A stretch of DNA of 64,000 bases from Streptomyces echinatus (GCF_014203595.1 NZ_JACHJK010000010.1:124001-188000), one strand, 5' to 3'; positions 38,734 through 48,323 are shown, counted from the stretch's first letter. The notes: generated by a model from the letters alone, not told the origin. A program made the numbers and translations.

Positions 38734-40208
38734 GCCGGCTTCGCCTCCTTCTCGGTCCTCGTGCCGTTCGCGTCCGCCGCGAAGACGGCCATCTGTGTGG
38801 GCGGGCCGACCTCCGGGTCGTCCGGCCCCACGGGTAGGAACTCCACGGTGTATCCGTGCCGTCCGGCCACGGCGTGCGCCCAGGCCCGGAACTCCTCGCG
38901 GGTCCACTCGAAGCGGTGGTCGCCGTGCCGGACGTGGCCGGCCGGGAGGGACTCCCAGCGGACGTTGTACTCGACGTTCGGGGTGGTCACGAGGACCGCG
39001 TGCGGGCGGGCGGCGCCGAACACCGCGTACTCCAGGGCGGGCAGCCGGGGCAGGTCGAGGTGCTCGACGACCTCGCTGAGCACGGCGGCGTCGTACCCCT
39101 TGAGCCGGCTGTCGGTGTAGGCGAGCGAGCCCTGGAAGAGCTTGACGCGGGAGGCCTGCCGCTCGCCCATGCGGTCCAGCTTCAGCCGGCGGGAGGCGAT
39201 GGTCAGGGCGCGCATCGACACGTCGACGCCGACGATCTCGGTGAAGCGCGCGTCCTTGAGCAGTGCCTGCATCAACTGGCCCTGGCCGCAGCCCAGGTCG
39301 AGGACCCGGGACGCGCCGGACGCCCGGAGCACCCCGATGATCGCGTCGCGTCGCAGCTCGGCGAGCGGGGTGGGCTTCTCCTCCGTCTCGGACTCCGCCT
39401 CGACGGCGTTGTCGATGTCCTCGACCTCGCTGTCGTCGGCCTCCGCGAGCCGCACCAGTTCCAGCCGCTCCATCGCCTGGCGGGTCAGCGACCAGCGGCG
39501 GGAGAGGTAGCGGCTGGTGATGAGCTTCTGCTCCGGGTGCTCGGCCAGCCAGCCCTCGCCGGCCCGCAGCAGCTTGTCGACCTCGTCGGCGGAGACCCAG
39601 TAGTGCTTGGCGTCGTCGAGCACCGGGAGCAGGACGTACAGGTGGCGCAGTGCCTCGGCGAGGGTCAGCCGCTCCGACTCCAGCAGGAGCCGGACGTAGC
39701 GCGAGTCGCCCCACTCGGGGAACGCGGTGTCGAGCGGGACGGGGTCGGCGGTCACGGTCCAGCCGAGCGGCGCGAACAGGCGCCGGACGAGTTCGGGGCC
39801 GCCGCGGGCGGGCAGCGCGGGCACCTCGACGCGCAGCGGCAGCGGGGCGGCGGCCCGCTCCGGGCGGGCGTTGCACACTCCGCGCAGGGCGCTGGAGAAC
39901 ACGGCGCTCAGCGCGACGGCGAGCAGGGAGGAGGCCGCGTAGGGGCGGTCGTTGACGTACTGGGCGAGGGCCGCGTCGGGTGCGCCGCCGCGGCCCTTGC
40001 CCTTCCCCCGGCGGACCAGGGCGACCGGGTCGATCTCCAGCAGCAGGGCGGCCGTGCAGCGTTCGGCGTCCGCCTCGGGGTAGAACACGTGCGCCGTGCC
40101 GTACGAGGTGGAGAACGCCTGTGCCTTGCCGGGGTGCTTGTGCAGCAGGTACCCCAGGTCGGTGGCCGGGGCCGCGGCCGTACCCGTGGTGGAGATCGTC
40201 ACGAACAT
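38730..40208 (-). CDS. hen1: RNA 3'-terminal ribose 2'-O-methyltransferase Hen1
   Basis: A 492-residue protein. The N-terminal half (to about 245) is the bacterial Hen1 ligase-activating domain (TDLGYLLHKHPGKAQAF, AHVFYPEA, YVNDRPYAASSLLAVAL). The C-terminal SAM methyltransferase has VLDLGCGQGQL near residue 300, SEVVEHLDLPRL with Glu/His metal ligands, and RHGDHRFEWTREEF with the remaining His ligand. An acidic linker separates the halves. Hen1 2'-O-methylates the 3' side of a ribotoxin cut before Pnkp seals it, making the repaired RNA immune to recleavage. Confidence 0.93.
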   Translation of the reverse strand: MFVTISTTGTAAAPATDLGYLLHKHPGKAQAFSTSYGTAHVFYPEADAERCTAALLLEIDPVALVRRGKGKGRGGAPDAALAQYVNDRPYAASSLLAVALSAVFSSALRGVCNARPERAAAPLPLRVEVPALPARGGPELVRRLFAPLGWTVTADPVPLDTAFPEWGDSRYVRLLLESERLTLAEALRHLYVLLPVLDDAKHYWVSADEVDKLLRAGEGWLAEHPEQKLITSRYLSRRWSLTRQAMERLELVRLAEADDSEVEDIDNAVEAESETEEKPTPLAELRRDAIIGVLRASGASRVLDLGCGQGQLMQALLKDARFTEIVGVDVSMRALTIASRRLKLDRMGERQASRVKLFQGSLAYTDSRLKGYDAAVLSEVVEHLDLPRLPALEYAVFGAARPHAVLVTTPNVEYNVRWESLPAGHVRHGDHRFEWTREEFRAWAHAVAGRHGYTVEFLPVGPDDPEVGPPTQMAVFAADANGTRTEKEAKPA

Positions 40209-40506
40209 GGTGTCGAGTCTGGCCGGTCGGGCCCCCGCCGACCACCGGTTTTCCGCATGTCCGCGGCCGGCCGGGCCGCCTCTGGCCGGCCGCCGGGCCG
40301 CCGCCCCGGGGACGGGGCTGGTGTGCGCCCGGTGGCGGTCGCCCGGCTCGAAGGTGCCGGCGCCCGGGATCACGAGCGCTGTGGCAGCACCCCAGTTCCG
40401 CCACGCCGTGCTCACGGCACGCTCATGTGATCTCCGTTATGGCCGTCCGGGCCGCCGGCCTGATGGAGTGAGACCCCGTCAACTGACCACTGACAGAGGG
40501 GGAACC

Positions 40507-41460
40507 ATGACCATCGGCCAGGGAATCCGGATGCGCGGCGGAGTCGCCGTCGCGGTGGCGGCCGGCTCCGTCCTGGGCGCGGGGGTCCTTGCGACCGCTC
40601 CCGCCCACGCGGACACGGCACCGCCCGCCGCTCCGGCGCGCACCGTCACGGCGGCGCCGCAGGTGTCGGCCCAGGGCGCGTACGCCATGAACACGGCCAC
40701 CGGCAAGCAGCTCTTCGGCAAGGCGCCGACCGGCCGGCTGCGCACCGGCTCCACCACGAAGATCATGACCGCGCTCGTGGTGCTGTCGCAGCGGAACGTG
40801 GACCTCAAGAAGAAGGTGAAGATCAAGAAGGAGTACACCGACTACGTCATCGACCCGGCGACGGACCAGCAGCGCTACTCCAGCGCCAATCTGATCCTCG
40901 GCGACTCGATGTCGGTGGGTGACCTGCTGTACGGCCTGCTGCTCCCGTCGGGCTGCGACGCGGCCTACGCGCTGGCGGACACCTACGGCACGGGCTCGAC
41001 GACGGCCCAGCGGACCAAGTCGTTCATCGCCAAGATGAACGGTAAGGCGCGCGAACTGGGCCTGAAGGACACCCACTTCGACTCCTTCGACGGGGTGTCC
41101 AACGGGAAGAACTACTCCTCGCCGCGGGACCTGGCCAGGCTGGCCGGGACCGCCCTGAAGAACAGGACGTTCAAGACGGTCGTGGGCACCAAGGTCTACG
41201 ACGACATGCAGTCGTACCGGCCCGGCGGCGGTACGCACGCCATGCGGCCGTGGAACAACTCCAACAAGCTGCTCACCTCCTACCGGGGCGCGTTCGGTGT
41301 GAAGACCGGCTCCGGCCCGGAGGCGAAGTTCTGCCTGGTGTTCGCGGCCACCCGCGGCTCCAGGACGATCGTGGGCACCGTCCTCGCGGACACCTCGGCG
41401 GACCAGCGCTTCACGGACGCGAAGAAGATCCTGGACTACGGCTTCACCCAGCGCGGCTGA
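40507..41460 (+). CDS. D-alanyl-D-alanine carboxypeptidase (PBP5/6-like)
   Basis: A 317-residue secreted serine peptidase of family S11. The signal peptide probably ends after APAHA at residue 35. Catalytic motifs are S82-T-T-K85 (GSTTKIM), SGC at 148-150 in place of the usual S-x-N, and KTG at 266-268. The SGC form is common in actinobacterial members. It trims peptidoglycan pentapeptides. There is no C-terminal membrane anchor, so it may be released or held by the N-terminus. ATG 40507 follows AGGGGG. An 18-bp convergent terminator follows. Confidence 0.9.
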   Translation: MTIGQGIRMRGGVAVAVAAGSVLGAGVLATAPAHADTAPPAAPARTVTAAPQVSAQGAYAMNTATGKQLFGKAPTGRLRTGSTTKIMTALVVLSQRNVDLKKKVKIKKEYTDYVIDPATDQQRYSSANLILGDSMSVGDLLYGLLLPSGCDAAYALADTYGTGSTTAQRTKSFIAKMNGKARELGLKDTHFDSFDGVSNGKNYSSPRDLARLAGTALKNRTFKTVVGTKVYDDMQSYRPGGGTHAMRPWNNSNKLLTSYRGAFGVKTGSGPEAKFCLVFAATRGSRTIVGTVLADTSADQRFTDAKKILDYGFTQRG

Positions 41461-41490
41461 GCGGGGACCGGGGGGAATCACCGATCCTTC

Positions 41491-41533
41491 CGCGCCCACG
41501 GGCCGGGCACACCCCGCCCGGCCCGTGGGCGCG
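41491..41533. terminator. Convergent terminator, 18-bp stem
   Basis: A perfect 18-bp GC stem with a 7-base loop between stops at 41460 and 41608. Confidence 0.88.
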
Positions 41534-41607
41534 CGCCGCGCAGGTGCGGGCACGTGCGGGCGCGTCGGGCCGGTACGGGACCGTGACGGCCGGGCCACGC
41601 GCGGCGG

Positions 41608-42531
41608 CTACGCCAGCTGCGACTGGACCTGGGCGGAGATCAGCTCCAGGTGGTCGAGGTCGTCGAGGTCCAGAAGCTGGAGGTAGATCCGCCGGGAGCC
41701 GATCTCGGCGTACCGGCCGATCTTGTCGACGACCTCCGCCGGGGAGCCGGCCAGCCCGTTCTCCTTCAGCTCGTCCACCTCACGGCCGATCGCGGCGGCG
41801 CGGCGGGCCACTTCCCGGTCGTCCCTGCCGACGCAGACGACGAGCGCGTTGGAGTACGTCAGATCGTCCGCGGCGCGGCCGGCCTCCACCGCGGCGGCCC
41901 GGACCCGGCCGAACTGCCGCTCGCTGTCCTCGATCGAGGCGAACGGGATGTTGAACTCCGTGGCGTACCGGGCGGCGAGCCGCGGGGTACGGGTCGCGCC
42001 ATGGCCGCCGATGAGCACGGGGACCCGCTTCTGCGCGGGCTTGGGCAGCGCGGGCGACTCCGTCAGGTCGTAGTACGTGCCGTGGAAGTCGAAGGTCTTG
42101 CCGACCTCGGTCGCCCACAGCCCGGTGACGATCGCGAGCTGCTCCTCCAGGCGGGCGAACTTCTCCTTCGGGAACGGGATGCCGTAGGCCTTGTGCTCCT
42201 CCTCGAACCAGCCCGCGCCGAGGCCGAGCTCCACCCGGCCGCCGGACATCCGGTCGACCTGGGCGACCTGGATGGCGAGCACGCCGGGCAGCCGGAAGGT
42301 ACCGGCGGTCATCAGGGTGCCGAGGCGGATGCGCTTGGTCTCGCGGGCCAGGCCGGCCAGCGTGATCCAGGCGTCCGTGGGGCCGGGCAGGCCGTCCGCG
42401 CTCCCCATGCGCAGATAGTGGTCGGAGCGGAAGAAGGCGTCGAAGCCGAGGTCCTCGGTGGCCTTCGCCACGGTGAGAAGGGTGTCGTAGTCGGCCCCCT
42501 GCTGGGGCTCGGTGAAGATTCGAAGGTCCAT
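41608..42531 (-). CDS. LLM-class F420-dependent oxidoreductase
   Basis: A 307-residue luciferase-like TIM-barrel protein. The start MDLRIFTEPQQGADYDTLL, FFRSDHYLRMG, RIRLGTLMTAGTFRLPGVLA, GGRVELGLGAGWFEEEH and PVLIGGHGATRTPRLAARYA follow the family order, and cofactor F420 is expected. The substrate is unknown. It stands alone with its own promoter region. Confidence 0.87.
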   Translation of the reverse strand: MDLRIFTEPQQGADYDTLLTVAKATEDLGFDAFFRSDHYLRMGSADGLPGPTDAWITLAGLARETKRIRLGTLMTAGTFRLPGVLAIQVAQVDRMSGGRVELGLGAGWFEEEHKAYGIPFPKEKFARLEEQLAIVTGLWATEVGKTFDFHGTYYDLTESPALPKPAQKRVPVLIGGHGATRTPRLAARYATEFNIPFASIEDSERQFGRVRAAAVEAGRAADDLTYSNALVVCVGRDDREVARRAAAIGREVDELKENGLAGSPAEVVDKIGRYAEIGSRRIYLQLLDLDDLDHLELISAQVQSQLA

Positions 42532-42768
42532 ACACCTATCCTGCACGGCGCCCGCCGCGTCAATCGCCCCGGTACCGTCCGGCACGGCCGTCCCCGGTCG
42601 GGTGAAAATCGTCCGCCCTGCGCGCGGGCCTCGCTCCGGGCCGGTGACCGGCCCGAGCGATGATCGTTGGGCCGTCGGAGCCGGGCCGTCCGGCACCCGC
42701 GCCGGACGGTGGCCGCCGTCGCGCGTCACCGCGCCGGCCCTGCCGGGCCGGGGGCCGAGGAGGCCGTC

Positions 42769-42954
42769 ATGTCCGAAGAGACCGTTCCCCGGCAGAAAGG
42801 CCCCGTCGGCCGGCCCGACGACTCCAGCGGCCGCCCGAAGGGGCTCCTGGAGCAGATGGAGGAGCTGATGGCGGCACTGAACGCGGATCTTTCGGCGCTG
42901 GCGGACCTGCAGTCCGGGACGCCGGGACAGAACGCGGCCGACGAGTCCCGCTGA
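42769..42954 (+). CDS. Small polar protein, 61 residues, unknown
   Basis: The ATG follows GAGGAGG at 5-base spacing, the strongest start signal in this 1-kb stretch. The peptide begins MSEETVPRQKGPVGRPDD and contains an amphipathic helix LLEQMEELMAALNADLSALA at residues 29-48, with Asp/Gly/Pro-rich ends. No family is recognised. The helix suggests an oligomer or protein partner. Confidence 0.55.
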   Translation: MSEETVPRQKGPVGRPDDSSGRPKGLLEQMEELMAALNADLSALADLQSGTPGQNAADESR

Positions 42955-43026
42955 ACCGCGCCCGCGGTCCGTCCGCCGCACCTTCCGGCCCGGGGCCTGC
43001 CGCGCCGGGCGGCCCCTCCTCGCGCT

Positions 43027-43512
43027 TCACACCCCGGACGGGCTGTCCTGGGTGTCCTCCGGTAACACCTCCTCCCGTGCCGCCAGCTTGCGCAGCATCT
43101 CCCGGACGCGGTCGCGGGACTCGTCGGCCGCGTCGATCGCCTCCATGCACTGCCAGTACGTCGTCTCGTCCGCGGCGGCACTGGCCATGCCCACCAGGGC
43201 GATGCCGACCTCCCCGAGCAGACCGCCGAGGCAGAGCAGTGTCTCGCGGGCGTCGTCCAGCCGGGTGAGCTGAGCGGCGCGCAGGTCGCCGGGGTCCAGT
43301 TCGGGCGGGTCCAGGACTCCGCAGCCCCGGCCCGCCAGTTCGGTCAGCCCCAGTGCCTCGCCGCGCAGTTCCGGCGGCCCGGAGACCGCCAGGCGGCTCC
43401 CGATCGCCTGCGCCAGGGCCTGTGCCTGCCAGACCTCCGCCATCATCTCCGCCACGTCGGTGCCACCCGCCAGGGCGCGCCTGCTCGCGAGGATGAGCCG
43501 TACCGCATCCAT
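43027..43512 (-). CDS. Conserved Streptomyces protein (DUF6099-like)
   Basis: A 161-residue soluble helical protein that I recall as DUF6099: MDAVRLILASRRALAGG, EVWQAQALAQAIGSRLAVSG, RGCGVLDPPELDPGDLRAAQL. There are no membrane segments or catalytic motifs. It is 167 bp upstream of the MazG-like gene in the opposite sense of shared transcription, i.e. downstream on the same strand, and may be cotranscribed with it. Function is unknown. Confidence 0.65.
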   Translation of the reverse strand: MDAVRLILASRRALAGGTDVAEMMAEVWQAQALAQAIGSRLAVSGPPELRGEALGLTELAGRGCGVLDPPELDPGDLRAAQLTRLDDARETLLCLGGLLGEVGIALVGMASAAADETTYWQCMEAIDAADESRDRVREMLRKLAAREEVLPEDTQDSPSGV

Positions 43513-43679
43513 GTGATGCCCCCGTCCGTCCGCCGCGTCATCTGGCACGGCCGCCTGAACTCCTCTGTTCACTACCCAGAGTGAGGGTCAGTGGGACGAA
43601 AAGCCAGAGCAAGACGGAAATCTCTGGACAACAATTCGGATTCAACGGCGGTTTTGACTCCGTAGAGTGATAACGGAAC

Positions 43680-44057
43680 TCAATCTTCCGACTGTTGGCC
43701 CTCCGGCCCGGTGCCACGCCGTCCCTCGGCCCCCGGAACGGGGAAGCGGTGTTCGTTGCGGTCGATCTTGGCGGCGAGGGCGGCCAGCGGATCGATGCCG
43801 AGGACCTCGCAGAGCTGCAGCAGATAGGCCAGGACGTCGGCGACCTCGTCCGTGACGCGGTGCGCCGCATCGGGGTCGTCCATCACCCGGGCGGACTCCT
43901 CCGGCGTCAGCCACTGGAAGATCTCGACCAGTTCGGAGGCCTCCACCGACAGGGCGGAGACGAGGTTCTTGGGTGTGTGGTAGGGCTGCCAGTTCCGCGC
44001 GGCGGCGAACTCGGCCAGTCTGCGCTGGAGTCGGGCCAGGTCGGGGTGTTCCGTCAC
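43680..44057 (-). CDS. MazG-like nucleotide pyrophosphohydrolase
   Basis: A 125-residue all-alpha NTP pyrophosphatase. The metal-binding ExxE-x-ExxD pattern is visible as EASELVEIFQWL and DEVADVLAYLLQLCE. Such enzymes hydrolyse dNTPs or NTPs to monophosphates and clear modified nucleotides. The GTG start overlaps the upstream ATPase stop by 4 bases. Confidence 0.87.
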   Translation of the reverse strand: MTEHPDLARLQRRLAEFAAARNWQPYHTPKNLVSALSVEASELVEIFQWLTPEESARVMDDPDAAHRVTDEVADVLAYLLQLCEVLGIDPLAALAAKIDRNEHRFPVPGAEGRRGTGPEGQQSED

Positions 44058-45304
44058 GGGTTCAGGTGTACCACCGTGACGCCCGGGGTCCCGGCGGACC
44101 AGGAGGCGTCGCTCACCGCCGCCACGCAGCGGATGTGCCCACGCTCGCCCATGCCGGCCGCCGTCCGCAGCAACTCCCGGCGCTGACCGGGGTCCAGGCC
44201 GCGGTCGAAGCCGTCGGCGAGGACGGTGAGCGTGCGCAGGGCGTCGGGCACCTCGCCCGGGGCGTCCATGGCCAGCACGCCCGGCCCGGTCAGCAGCACC
44301 AGGGCCAGGGCGAGATAGCGCAGCTCACCGTCGCCGAGCCGGGCGACGTCGGTGCGGAAGCCGTCGCCGCGGTCGAGCAGCGCCCGTACCGTGCCGTCGG
44401 TCAGCGGCTCGGCGACCAGGTCGGCCACCCGGCCCGCGCACCCCGCGTGCAGCACCTCGACCAGCCGGCCGTGCCGGCGGGCGCACTCCGCGCGCGTACG
44501 CCAGAGCACGTCGGCGAGGTTGTCGCAGCCGGGCAGCAGCCGGCCGGAGCCGGTGGGGACGGGGACGCGCATGCGCTCGGGCCGGGGATCGCAGGGGAAG
44601 ACCGAGCGCAGGGCGACGACCATCTGCTCGGCCGCGGCGAGGACACGCCGCTGCCCGTCAGTCTTGCCGGCCACGCGCAGCGGCAGCAGGGCGGTGCCCA
44701 GGCGGTCGTCCGGGAGCGGGGCGCGGGTCACGGGTGCGGAACCCGCGGTGTGCCAGGCGGCCTGGACGGTACGGCGCCCGGGGTCGCGCAGCGCGGTCTC
44801 CAGCAGGACGACGCCCCGCGCGGTCAGCCGCTCCCCCACGATCCGCAGGTCCGGCTCGGCCTGTACGGCGACGTCGAGCCGGACCGGACCCTCCGCCCCG
44901 TCGGCCGTACACCCGATCCGGAACCCCCGGCGCCCCTCCGCGTCGGGGCGCGCCCGCTCCGGCACGCAGGCGACCGGGTCCAAGAACGCCTCCGCGAGCG
45001 GGGCGCCGCCGCCGAGCCGTGCCAGCGCCTCGTACGCGGCGAGCGCGGTCGTCTTGCCCGCCCCGCTCGGCCCCGCGAACAAGGTGACCGGTCCCAGCGG
45101 GAACCCGGCCCGCCGGTGCCCGGCGAAGGCCGACAGGCGCAGCTCGGTGATCCGGCAGCGGATGTCGAGGGGCGGGCGGGACCGCGCGGGGACGGTCCCG
45201 GCGGACACATCGGCCGCCGGCGGCTCGGCGGACACATCGGCCGCCGACAGCTCGGCGGACACGGAGGGCACGGAGGGCTCGGCGGACACGGAGGGCACGG
45301 CCAT
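44054..45304 (-). CDS. AAA/ABC-type ATPase with repetitive N-terminus
   Basis: A 416-residue protein. Residues 1-40 are low-complexity 9-residue repeats (VSAEPPAAD-like). Residues 50 onward are an SMC/ABC-like ATPase: ITELRLSAFAGHRRAGF, Walker A GPSGAGKT at 78-85, a signature-like GDGELRYLALALVLLTG near 335, and Walker B-like GVLAMDAPGE. It resembles single-gene AAA_21-type ATPases used in nucleic acid or defence systems. It is coupled to a MazG-like hydrolase by a 4-base overlap. The start is uncertain because no good ribosome site precedes 45304; a GTG at about 45332 is an alternative. Confidence 0.65.
   Translation of the reverse strand: MAVPSVSAEPSVPSVSAELSAADVSAEPPAADVSAGTVPARSRPPLDIRCRITELRLSAFAGHRRAGFPLGPVTLFAGPSGAGKTTALAAYEALARLGGGAPLAEAFLDPVACVPERARPDAEGRRGFRIGCTADGAEGPVRLDVAVQAEPDLRIVGERLTARGVVLLETALRDPGRRTVQAAWHTAGSAPVTRAPLPDDRLGTALLPLRVAGKTDGQRRVLAAAEQMVVALRSVFPCDPRPERMRVPVPTGSGRLLPGCDNLADVLWRTRAECARRHGRLVEVLHAGCAGRVADLVAEPLTDGTVRALLDRGDGFRTDVARLGDGELRYLALALVLLTGPGVLAMDAPGEVPDALRTLTVLADGFDRGLDPGQRRELLRTAAGMGERGHIRCVAAVSDASWSAGTPGVTVVHLNP
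45201..45302 (-). repeat. 27-bp tandem repeat, 3.8 copies
   Basis: Units at 45201, 45228, 45255 and 45282 each begin GCGGACAC; the first two are nearly identical and the last two share CGGAGGGCACGG. The array encodes the Val/Ser/Ala/Glu/Pro repeats at the ATPase N-terminus and could vary in copy number between strains. Confidence 0.85.
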
Positions 45305-45495
45305 ATGCGGACCGTAGGGCTCCGCAGGCACGCCGAACCGTTTCGCCGCCGCCACCTTCCTACGATCGGGGGACGCAGGCGCCCGAGGCGCCCACCCACG
45401 CCCACGCGACCGCCGCCACCCCGGGCGGCACGGGCGGCGCGAGCGGCACGGACAGCGCGGGCCACGCAGGCGGCACGGGCGGTGCGGGCCGGGTG

Positions 45496-45885
45496 TCAGC
45501 CGCCCGAGAGGCCCGCGCCCTCCATCAGCCCGCTGACCTCCGTGCCGGGCGGGGTGAGGAGGAAGACGTTGCGGTCCACGCGGTGCATCCCACTGCCCAG
45601 GCCGAAGACGACGCCCGTGCTGAAGTCGAGGACGCGCTTGGCGACGTCGCCCTCCGCGCCGGACAGGTCGAGCAGGACCGGCACCCCGGCCATCAGGGTC
45701 TCGGCGACTTCCCGGGCGTCCGCGAAGACGTTGACGCGCAGAACCACGAACCGGCGCCGGGTCTCGGTCTCGGCGTCGGGCAGCGAGCGGTGGCTCACCG
45801 CGGACGGCCAGGCGTCCCGGCCCCGCAGCGGCACGACCTGGGCGAGCCCTTCCCACTGTTCATCGGTGACGTCGTAACGGCTCAC
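45496..45885 (-). CDS. SepF-like cell division protein
   Basis: A 129-residue SepF/DUF552 protein. It keeps VLRVNVFADAREVAETLMAGVPVLLDLSG and the C-terminal DFSTGVVFGLGSGMHRVDRNVFLLTP of the SepF fold but lacks a clear N-terminal membrane amphipathic helix. Streptomyces has SepF and two SepF-like proteins (SflA, SflB); this resembles the accessory type, probably SflB. The GTG start follows GGGGGAG. It may modulate FtsZ positioning in sporulating hyphae. Confidence 0.72.
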   Translation of the reverse strand: MSRYDVTDEQWEGLAQVVPLRGRDAWPSAVSHRSLPDAETETRRRFVVLRVNVFADAREVAETLMAGVPVLLDLSGAEGDVAKRVLDFSTGVVFGLGSGMHRVDRNVFLLTPPGTEVSGLMEGAGLSGG

Positions 45886-46518
45886 CGGCTCCCCCCGACC
45901 TGACTCGCACTCAATCCCTGCACCAGCCAATTCTTACGCCAAGTCACCTGTTCGGCCCAACAACGACACGGTGCGCGACCGCTACAGCACGGATCCATCG
46001 GGGCAGTTCAAGCCCTATGTCCCAAATGGGCCGTTCCTTACCGGGCCCCTACCCGACTCTTCACCGGCTTCGGCGCCCCGCCCACCCGCCATCACTAGCG
46101 TCCGGTGCCGTGCGCCTGCCGGAAAAACGACAGGCGACATCCGATCGGCGGACATCGTCGGCGGTGTCCGCCGGTCCGGGAACCCGCGCGCCGCGCCCGG
46201 CACCGGTTCGCCCCCGCACCACCACGGCGATCGCCGAACTCCGGGCACCGCCGGACGCGTTCGCGGTACGCGTCGGACGCGTTCGCGGTACCGTCGGACA
46301 GCGGCACCCGCCCGGGCCGCGCGCCCTCTCGCCGGTCCTTCGTACCGGCCCCGTACCGGCCCCGGCAAAACCCCGCACGGAGGGACCGGAACCCGCCCGG
46401 CCCGTCGGGTATCACCCCCGCGGCGGGAGCGGAGCGGCACAGGTCACCACCGCAAGAAGAGAAACCTCACAGCCCGTGCTCCACCCCCTGTTCGGCGCCC
46501 TGCCCTAGCATCCGCAGC
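45886..46518. other. Divergent intergenic region with hairpin and direct repeat
   Basis: This 633-bp stretch lies between the divergent sepF-like and mutA genes. It holds a 12-bp hairpin at 46143-46176 (GGCGGACA/TGTCCGCC core, 10-base loop) and a 17-bp direct repeat GGACGCGTTCGCGGTAC at 46253 and 46275. A likely mutA -10 box, TAGCAT at 46506-46511, lies 7 bases before the ATG. Open frames here (for example 45971-46522) have poor coding character. I saw no cobalamin riboswitch B12 box. Confidence 0.6.
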
Positions 46519-48323
46519 ATGACGGTCCTGCCTGACGACGGGCTCTCACTGGCCGCCGAGTTCCCTGACGCGACACACGAGCAGTGGCAACGCCTGGTCG
46601 AGGGCGTACTGCGCAAGTCGGGCAAGGAACTCTCCGGCGAGGCAGCTGAGGACGCCCTGTCCACGACGCTGGAGGACGGGCTGCGCACCCGGCCCCTGTA
46701 CACCGCGCGCGACAGCGCGCCCGACCCCGGCCTGCCGGGCTTCGCCCCCTTCGTGCGGGGCAGCCGGCCGGAAGGCACCATCACGAGCGGCTGGGACGTC
46801 CGGCAGCGGCACACGGCGCTCACGGAGGACGCCGTGCTCGCCGACCTGGAGAACGGCGGCACCTCGCTCTGGCTGGTGCTGGGCGAGGGCGGCATCCCGG
46901 TCTCCGCGCTGGACCGTGCCCTCGACGGTGTCTACCTCGACCTGGCGCCGGTCGTCCTGGACGCGGGCCGCGACACCGAGCAGGCCGCCGAGGCCCTGCT
47001 GCGGCTGTACGCGGAGAAGGGCGTGGACGCCAAGGACGTACGAGGCTCCCTGGGCGGCGATCCGCTCGGCTACGAGGCCCGTACCGGAACACCCCTCGGC
47101 TTCACGCCGTACGCCGCGCTGGCCGCGCGCTGCGCCGAGCAGTACCCGGGCCTGCGCGCGCTGACCGTGGACGCGCTGCCGTACCACGAGGCGGGCGGCT
47201 CGGCGGCGCAGGAGCTGGGCGCCTCGCTGGCCACCGGCGTGGCCTATCTGCGGGAGCTGACCGAGGCCGGCCTGGACATCGAGCAGGCCGCCGCGCAGCT
47301 GGAGTTCCGCTACGCGGCCACCGCCGACCAGTTCCTGACCATCGCCAAGCTGCGCGCGGCGCGCCGGCTGTGGGCGCGGGTCGCCGAGGTGTGCGGGGCG
47401 CCGGCCGCGGGCGCGCAGGCGCAGCACGTGGTGACCTCGCCGGTGATGATGAGCCGCCGCGACCCGTGGGTGAACATGCTCCGCACCACGGTCGCGACGC
47501 TCGCCGCCGGCGTCGGGGGCGCCGACGCCGTCACCGTGCTGCCGTTCGACCACGCACTCGGGCTGCCCGACGCGTTCGCCCGGCGGATCGCCCGCAACAC
47601 CTCCTCCATCCTGATCGAGGAGTCCCACCTGGCCCGGGTCATCGACCCGGCGGGCGGCTCCTGGTACGTCGAGCGGCTGACGGACGAACTCGCCGAGGCC
47701 GCCTGGCAGTACTTCCGGTCCGTCGAGCGCGACGGCGGCCAGGCGGCCGGCCTGCGCTCCGGCCGGATCCGCACCGACCTGGCGACGACCTGGGCGGAGC
47801 GGTCCAAGAGGCTCGCCAAGCGGCGCGAACCCATCACCGGCGTCAGCGAGTTCCCGCTGCTGGCCGAGAAGCCGGTGGAGCGGGCGCCCGCGCCCGAGCC
47901 GCCCTCGGGCGGTCTGCCGCGCGTGCGCCGCGACGAGGCGTACGAGGAGCTGCGCGCCCGCTCCGACGCCCATCTGGCGGCGACCGGCGCCCGGCCCCGG
48001 ATCTTCCTCGCCACGATCGGTTCGGCCGCCGAGTACACCGCGCGCGCGACCTTCGCCGCCAACCTCTTCCAGGCCGGCGGCATCGAACCGGTCACCGAGG
48101 GCCGCTTCGAGGACAGCGGCGCCACCGAGGCCGTGCTGTGCTCCAGCGACGCGGTCTACGCCGAACAGGCCGGGCCGGCCGCCGAGTCGCTGCGCGCGGC
48201 CGGTGCCCGGCATGTGTTCCTCGCGGGCCGGGGCGACCACTCCGGCATCGACTCGTACGTCTACGCGGGCTGTGACGCCGTGGACGTGCTGTCCGCGACC
48301 CTCGACCGCATGGGAGTGTCCTG

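Noticed and set aside
36190..40404. A single open frame of about 1400 codons covering pnkp and the hen1 region
   Set aside because: Only the first 847 codons from 38733 match Pnkp. The upstream part is an out-of-frame reading of hen1, whose own frame has all Hen1 motifs and overlaps pnkp by 4 bases.
45886..46518. Cobalamin riboswitch upstream of mutA
   Set aside because: Looked for a B12 box and the conserved core near 46141-46200; only a simple hairpin is present.
45971..46522. Plus-strand frame of 183 codons in the sepF-like/mutA gap
   Set aside because: The composition is Arg/Pro/Thr-rich in all frames, three overlapping frames are equally open, and it runs into the mutA start out of frame.
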